This document shows positions 59,247-64,000 of a stretch of 64,000 bases of DNA, in pieces. Below the pieces are notes generated by a model. The model saw only the letters and a list, made by a program, of their open reading frames with translations, searched no databases and was not told the DNA's origin. Within the stretch, counting starts at the first letter, position 1; each line of letters opens with the position of its first letter. This DNA is from Paenibacillus sp. XY044 (GTDB lineage: Bacteria > Bacillota > Bacilli > Paenibacillales > Paenibacillaceae). Position numbers and translations under genes: made by a program. The stretch lies in the NCBI RefSeq assembly GCF_002257645.1, contig NZ_NQMO01000003.1:779953-843952 (forward strand), in the 5' to 3' direction.

Positions 59247-61580
59247 ATGAAGGAATTCGGCCGCAAGACGCCGGAAGAGCTTCTTCATTCCATCATGAAA
59301 GTTCACTTGGGCCGTCTGAAAATCTATATCGGCTCAGTTAGCGGAACTGGGAAAACGTATCATATGCTGCAGGAGGGACACACGCTGAAGGCGCAGGGCA
59401 TCGACGTCGTCATCTGCGTCGTGTCAACAATGGAGCGCCGGGAGACGATCGAGCAAGTCGGCGACCTGGAGCAGGTACCGAGCATTAAATGGTACAAGGA
59501 CGGCGACGAGCATAAGGATCTGGATTTGGATGCCATTATGGCCCGCAATCCGGAAGTCGTGTTGGTTGACGAGCTTGCCCACCGGAATCGCGATGGAGCA
59601 CGCTTCCCGACGCGCTTCGAGGATATCCGCTTCCTGCTTGGTCTGGGGATCAGCGTCATCACGACGGTCAACGTCTACGAGCTTAAGGGCGTGACGGAGC
59701 AGGCCCAGAAGCTGACCGGCATCGTGGTGAAGGAAACGGTACCGGACTATACGCTGGAGCTGGCCGATGAGGTGCGGCTGATCGACGTAACCCCGGAAAC
59801 GATACTGGAACGGCTGTCGAACGGTTATATTCACCAAGGCGATTCAGGCCTTTTCGAACGCGGCAATCTGGCCAAGTTGCGCGAACTGGCGCTGCGCCTT
59901 GTCGCTGGAGGTGTCAACGATTCGCTGGAGAAACACCGCGAGGAAATGGGGCTTAGTGGGCCGTCGGGGGCGGCGGAGCGTATTCTCGTCTCGACGCAGT
60001 ATCATTGGAACGGGTCGATCTACGTTCGTCGTGGCCAGCAAATCGCCAAGCGGCTGAGCGGAGATTTGAGGGTCGTGTCGTTTGTTCCGCCCCAAACATC
60101 GCTTTCGAAGGAGGCTGCGGCGTTCAAAAGCTCAATTATGCAGCTCGTCGACAAGGTTGACGGCGTATTCGAGGAAATTACCATCCCGTCCCGCAGGGCG
60201 CTGCCTCGCATGCTGGCAAGCTACGCCGCCCGGCACAACGTCACACGGATTGTAATGGGCCATTCGAGGCTGAGCCGTTGGCAAGAATGGTGGAAGGGAT
60301 CGGTGGTAGGCGGGCTGGTCAAGCGGATTCAAAATACGGATCTGTTCCTTGTAGCCGACCGAGCGATCGAGGAAGGGGAGCGAATCCTGCCGACGCGCAG
60401 CCGCCGGAAAGAGAAGCAGGATCCTTACCGTCGATTAAGCGATGCGGATCTCAAGCAGAAGATCGATCGGATTCGGCGAGGCAAATGTAAAGTTTACATC
60501 GGTGCGGCGCCAGGCGTCGGCAAAACGTACACGATGCTGCGGGAAGGGAACGATTTGTTAAAGAAGGGCATCGACGTCGTTATCGGGCTTTTGGAAACGC
60601 ATGGCCGGCAAGAGACGTTTGCCCAGGTCGGCGAGCTCAAGACGATCCCCCGCCTCGTGAGGAACTACAGAGGGACTACGCTCGAGGAAATGGACATGGA
60701 AGCGATTCTGAAGCGTAACCCGGAGGTCGTGCTGATCGATGAACTGGCCCATACCAACGTTCCGGGGAGCAAACACAAGAAGCGATACGAGGATGTACTG
60801 GACATATTAAATGCAGGCATATCCGTTATATCCACGATGAACGTGCAGCATCTGGAAAGTCTCAACGATGCCGTCGAGCAGATTACGGGTATCCGCGTAC
60901 GGGAGACGGTGCCTGACAGCATGATGCGTGTAGCGGACGAAGTGCAGCTGATCGATGTAGCTCCGGGAGCGCTGCAGCAGCGGATGAAAGAGGGGAAAAT
61001 CTATGACCGCAGCAAAATCGATCAGGCGCTCGGCCATTTTTTCAAGCTGGGCAATCTGATCGCGTTGCGGGAGCTGGCACTGCGGGAAATCGCGGACGAT
61101 GTTGACGAGCGGCTGGAATCGTGGGATAGGCAGGAATCGCTTAGAGGTCCGTGGCGGCGGGAAGAGGTGATCTTCGTTGCCGTGACAACCAGTCCCAATG
61201 CGGAACGGCTCATCCGCAGGGGGTTTCGCATCGCATATCGACTCAAGGCGGCGTGGTTCGTCACGTATGTGCATGAGAACGGCGATGTTCCTGAGCCGAT
61301 GAGGAAGCGTCTCGATAAGCTGAAGGAGCTGACGAACCAACTGAGCGGCAGTTTCGAGCTGCAGCACGCAGGCCACCACAGGCAGGTGGCATCCCGGCTG
61401 ATCGCCATGGCCGATCAATATGCGGCTACACAGATGATTATCGGTCAATCCACCCGGAGCTTCTGGAAGAAGCTGCAGATGGGTTCCGTCGTGAACGGCA
61501 TTTTGCGCCATGCCCGTCATATGGATGTACTGATCGTGGCCGATTTCGATCCGAACGTCAAGGTGGATACAGAAGAGTGA
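59247..61580 (+). CDS. Tandem KdpD N-terminal sensor protein without kinase
   Basis: The start MKEFGRKTPEELLHSIMKVH follows GGGGAGGAGAGACG. The 777-residue protein is two KdpD-plus-Usp units in tandem. Walker A motifs are GSVSGTGKT (29-37) and GAAPGVGKT (419-427), 390 residues apart. Each unit continues with DELAH and then a Usp domain ending in GHSRLSRWQEWWKGSVVGG or GQSTRSFWKKLQMGSVVNG. There are no membrane helices and no histidine-kinase domains. The second copy is near canonical; the first has diverged (ELAHRNRDG versus ELAHTNVPG). It probably senses c-di-AMP or K+ and acts on the pump or a partner kinase; no kdpE is in the window. Confidence 0.88.
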   Translation: MKEFGRKTPEELLHSIMKVHLGRLKIYIGSVSGTGKTYHMLQEGHTLKAQGIDVVICVVSTMERRETIEQVGDLEQVPSIKWYKDGDEHKDLDLDAIMARNPEVVLVDELAHRNRDGARFPTRFEDIRFLLGLGISVITTVNVYELKGVTEQAQKLTGIVVKETVPDYTLELADEVRLIDVTPETILERLSNGYIHQGDSGLFERGNLAKLRELALRLVAGGVNDSLEKHREEMGLSGPSGAAERILVSTQYHWNGSIYVRRGQQIAKRLSGDLRVVSFVPPQTSLSKEAAAFKSSIMQLVDKVDGVFEEITIPSRRALPRMLASYAARHNVTRIVMGHSRLSRWQEWWKGSVVGGLVKRIQNTDLFLVADRAIEEGERILPTRSRRKEKQDPYRRLSDADLKQKIDRIRRGKCKVYIGAAPGVGKTYTMLREGNDLLKKGIDVVIGLLETHGRQETFAQVGELKTIPRLVRNYRGTTLEEMDMEAILKRNPEVVLIDELAHTNVPGSKHKKRYEDVLDILNAGISVISTMNVQHLESLNDAVEQITGIRVRETVPDSMMRVADEVQLIDVAPGALQQRMKEGKIYDRSKIDQALGHFFKLGNLIALRELALREIADDVDERLESWDRQESLRGPWRREEVIFVAVTTSPNAERLIRRGFRIAYRLKAAWFVTYVHENGDVPEPMRKRLDKLKELTNQLSGSFELQHAGHHRQVASRLIAMADQYAATQMIIGQSTRSFWKKLQMGSVVNGILRHARHMDVLIVADFDPNVKVDTEE

Positions 61581-61913
61581 TCGTCATCAGACACCATGTA
61601 GGGTGACGGCATTCATGGTGGACAACCTTACAAATCCTATGTAATGACAAGGAATGATTATTATAGCCACAACAACATATAGCATTTAAATTTGTCATTC
61701 TTTCAGATATTGGCTTCGAATGTTCATCATTCACTTTGCTTGACTGTGGCAATGCTGTTCATCCATTTAGAAAGTGGAGCTGGAAATCAACAGGTTCTGG
61801 GGATTACAATGTTCTAAATGGCTGTTTATACTATGATCTTGATCCTTTAAGAGTGGTGACCTACATTCTCTGCATATGGCGGCCGACTTGAACATCCAAG
61901 GAAGGTGACATAC

Positions 61914-62768
61914 ATGAAAACAAATCGTTCTTCATCTCCATTGGGCGATTACATCAAATCGCGCCGGGAACGGCTGCAGCCTTCAGAGGCAGGGATACAG
62001 CCGCTGCCCGGACGGAGGCGCACCCCAGGGCTTCGACGGGAAGAGGTCTCTTATCTTGCCAACATGAGCGTGACTTACTACACCTGGTTAGAGCAAGGCA
62101 GAGAGGTTAATCCTTCGCCGGAAGTTCTGCTGAATATCAGCAGTGCGCTGCAGCTTGACGTGGATGAACAGAAGCATCTGTTCGATCTCGCAAATGTAGA
62201 CCCTGCGAGCGCCGGAACCACCCCGAGCAGCGAAGGACCGGATCGCCGCATTTTGCAAAAAATCGTCGACCAGCTGCAATATCCGTCTTTCATCACGGAT
62301 GAAGGTACGGACGTGATCGCCTGGAACCGGGCGGCAGAACTAATTATAGCCGACTTCGGCAATATGCCGGAAAACGAAAGATATATGCTGAACATCATAT
62401 TTTTTAAAGAGGATTATCGTAGTCGTCTTGTGAATTGGGAAGGCTTCGCCCGCTACGCCGCAGCGGTTCTCCGGGCAAGCTTTGATCGCAGCAAGGACAA
62501 CCCGCTGTATAAGGAACGACTCGAACGCTTGAGAAGGGAAAGCGCGGACTTTGAGTATTTCTGGAACCTCTACGAAATCAAACAAAAGCGCGTAACAACC
62601 GCGATATTTCGGCTTCCGGACGGGCAGGAAATGGAGTTCATGCTCCATTCCGCGGCCGCAATCGATAACGATCCGGACCTGCACTGGTGTATCTTTGCCC
62701 CGGTTCCCGGTTCAGGCACGGAAGAGAGATTAATGTCTCTCCTGGAGCAGGATAGGCTCCCTGAATGA
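61914..62768 (+). CDS. MmyB-type XRE-family regulator
   Basis: The start MKTNRSSSPLGDYIKSRRER follows AAGGAAGGTGACATAC. The N-terminal helix-turn-helix reads RTPGLRREEVSYLANMSVTYYTWLEQGREVNPSPEVL. The C-terminal MmyB ligand-binding domain begins near FITDEGTDVIAWNRAAELIIADF. The 284-residue length fits the family. Members often control a neighbouring short-chain dehydrogenase, as here. The 333-base gap before it holds no gene that I can see. Confidence 0.9.
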   Translation: MKTNRSSSPLGDYIKSRRERLQPSEAGIQPLPGRRRTPGLRREEVSYLANMSVTYYTWLEQGREVNPSPEVLLNISSALQLDVDEQKHLFDLANVDPASAGTTPSSEGPDRRILQKIVDQLQYPSFITDEGTDVIAWNRAAELIIADFGNMPENERYMLNIIFFKEDYRSRLVNWEGFARYAAAVLRASFDRSKDNPLYKERLERLRRESADFEYFWNLYEIKQKRVTTAIFRLPDGQEMEFMLHSAAAIDNDPDLHWCIFAPVPGSGTEERLMSLLEQDRLPE

Positions 62769-62871
62769 AGAGGATCCTGTTACTCCCATTAATAGTATAA
62801 ACGTGCTGTGGCTAGCCCCTTTCAATTGCTCGTATGATACAGAGGAATACAACAATTGGAGGGTGTTAAGC

Positions 62872-63744
62872 ATGCAAACATGGTTTATTACAGGGGCGTC
62901 AGGAGGCTTGGCTTCGCGCATAACCCGTCGGTTGCTTGAAAGAGGCGACCGTGTAGCCGTAACGGTGCGCAAGCCGGGCGTACTTGACGATTTGAAGACG
63001 CAATATGGTTCCCGATTATGGCAGGCTCATTTGGATCTGACTAACCCGCAGCAAATTGATGAGGTGGTCGAACGTGCATTCATGGAACTCGGTACGATCG
63101 ATGTGTTTGTCAATAACGCAGCCTATGGATTGTATGGTGCCGTGGAGGAAGCAAGCGACAGGCAGATCGAGCATCTGTTCATGACCAATGTTCTTGGATC
63201 TCTGCGTGCAGCGCGTGCCGTCCTGCCTTTTTTTCGCAAACAGGGCAGCGGGCATATCGTACAGATATCAAGTATGGCGGGCCATTATTCCACTCCGGGA
63301 ATGGGATTGTACTGCTCATCAAAATGGGCGGTTGAAGGTGCCTTTGAAGCGCTGGCCAAGGAAGCCGCGTCGTTCGGTATGAAGACGACCATCGTGGAAC
63401 CGGGTGGAATCCGTACGAATTTCATTACAAGCAACGCTGTATTCGGAGAACGGATGGACGTATACCGCGATAAGGAGGCAGGCCAATTTGTCAGCCTGAT
63501 GAAGGGAGAATTGCCGGGCATCGATATGAGCATGTTTAATCAAATGGTTGTCGGCGATCCGGATAAAATGGCGCAGCAAATTATACAGCGCGTCGATCAG
63601 GGTGACGGTCCAATACGGATGGCGCTGGGCAGCGACGCCTATGAGCAAATCCGGGAAGCTCTGCTGGACAGATTGACCGCTTTGGAAGCACAGAAAGAGC
63701 TCGCTTATTCCACGGATGCAGATGATGTATTAAAGCAGGTTTAA
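62872..63744 (+). CDS. Short-chain dehydrogenase/reductase
   Basis: The start MQTWFITGASGGLASRITRR follows GGAGGGTGTTAAGC. The 290-residue protein has TGASGGLASR, the NNAAYGLYG motif, active-site Ser in QISSMAGH, YCSSKWA for the Tyr-x-x-x-Lys pair, and VEPGGIRTNF. It belongs to the classical SDR group often partnered by MmyB regulators. The substrate is unknown. Confidence 0.88.
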   Translation: MQTWFITGASGGLASRITRRLLERGDRVAVTVRKPGVLDDLKTQYGSRLWQAHLDLTNPQQIDEVVERAFMELGTIDVFVNNAAYGLYGAVEEASDRQIEHLFMTNVLGSLRAARAVLPFFRKQGSGHIVQISSMAGHYSTPGMGLYCSSKWAVEGAFEALAKEAASFGMKTTIVEPGGIRTNFITSNAVFGERMDVYRDKEAGQFVSLMKGELPGIDMSMFNQMVVGDPDKMAQQIIQRVDQGDGPIRMALGSDAYEQIREALLDRLTALEAQKELAYSTDADDVLKQV

Positions 63745-63763
63745 AAGTCAAAGTCGCTCCAGA

Positions 63764-63800
63764 TTTGGAGTTACCCCCGTCAAGTAGACAGTTATAAAAA
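63764..63800. mobile_element. Right-end region of an IS3-family element
   Basis: After the SDR gene a sequence beginning TGGAGTTACCCCCGTCAAG precedes the transposase stop by about 40 bases. That is where the terminal inverted repeat of an IS3 element is expected. The exact boundary cannot be fixed because the other end is outside the window. Confidence 0.5.
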
Positions 63801-63804
63801 GGAC

Positions 63805-64000
63805 CTAGGCAACCTTAGTTCGGTACTCAACCGGGCTAAGGTTGTTTAATTTTTTCTGGAATCGGTGGTGGTTATAAAATTGAATATAACGATGAATTTC
63901 ATCTACGAGTTGCTTTTGGTCTGTGTAGTGGTGTAGCCGTAAAGATTCGCTCTTGAAATGGCTGAAAAAGCTTTCCATACATGCGTTATCATGACAATTA
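63805..64000 (-). CDS. IS3-family transposase OrfB, C-terminal part
   Basis: The minus strand encodes NCHDNACMESFFSHFKSESL, then IHRYIQFYNHHRFQKKLNNLSPVEYRTKV. This is the end of the DDE integrase domain of IS150/IS3 transposases, with the catalytic Glu in the NACMESF motif. It runs off the window. The stop codon is at 63805-63807. Confidence 0.85.
   Translation of the reverse strand, partial: NCHDNACMESFFSHFKSESLRLHHYTDQKQLVDEIHRYIQFYNHHRFQKKLNNLSPVEYRTKVA

Noticed and set aside
1..64000. CRISPR arrays, rRNA and tRNA genes
   Set aside because: No regularly spaced repeats and no tRNA or rRNA sequence signatures were seen on reading.

Overview
The window looks like chromosome of a Paenibacillus-type member of the Bacillota (Paenibacillaceae). 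The evidence is strong AGGAGG ribosome-binding sites with some GTG and TTG starts, LplB/LplC-type ABC permeases with an LplA-type binding protein, many AraC and ROK regulators, a Bacillus-style Zur box, a rifampin phosphotransferase and an IS3 transposase end. I saw no rRNA, tRNA or CRISPR array.

Layout. 1-5.2 kb: the 5' end of a DHA2-type drug-efflux gene behind a MerR-style 19-bp-spacer promoter, an orphan secreted protein, a beta-lactamase-fold serine hydrolase and a covalent-flavin oxidase. 5.2-10.3 kb: D-galactonate dehydratase, an AraC regulator and a GH38 alpha-mannosidase. 10.3-12.8 kb: the two-gene carboxynorspermidine/carboxyspermidine polyamine pathway, with hairpins and a terminator-like stem in its leader. 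13.4-24.9 kb: a carbohydrate region with an AraC regulator plus isomerase plus dehydrogenase, then a ROK repressor divergent from a six-gene operon (two ABC permeases, isomerase, dehydrogenase, MFS transporter, solute-binding lipoprotein). 24.9-42.1 kb: accessory stress and drug genes (rifampin phosphotransferase, two flavin monooxygenases including a TetX-like one, epoxide hydrolase, aldo/keto reductase, SDR, DinB proteins). Many sit next to a MarR, MerR, TetR, AraC or WYL regulator, with recognisable operators.

42.2-46.8 kb holds the most interesting system: a Zur box and promoter ahead of a COG0523 GTPase (YciC/ZagA type), a zinc-free S14 ribosomal protein, a flavin oxidoreductase ending in a Cys cluster, and a FeoB-like GTPase-permease with extra cysteines in its transport core. 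The set reads as a zinc-starvation response with a candidate zinc uptake module that is not the usual ZnuABC.

46.8-54.1 kb: methyltransferase, zinc-ribbon protein, TetR regulator, VOC protein, DUF421 protein, a frameshifted acetyltransferase and a second isomerase/AraC/dehydrogenase operon. 54.5-61.6 kb: a kdpFABC potassium-pump operon, preceded by a small membrane-protein gene and followed by an unusual protein made of two tandem KdpD sensor halves without a kinase. 61.9-64 kb: MmyB-type regulator, SDR and the end of an IS3-family element.

A near-identical GCCGCA...TGCGGC terminator occurs six times between 33 and 51 kb.
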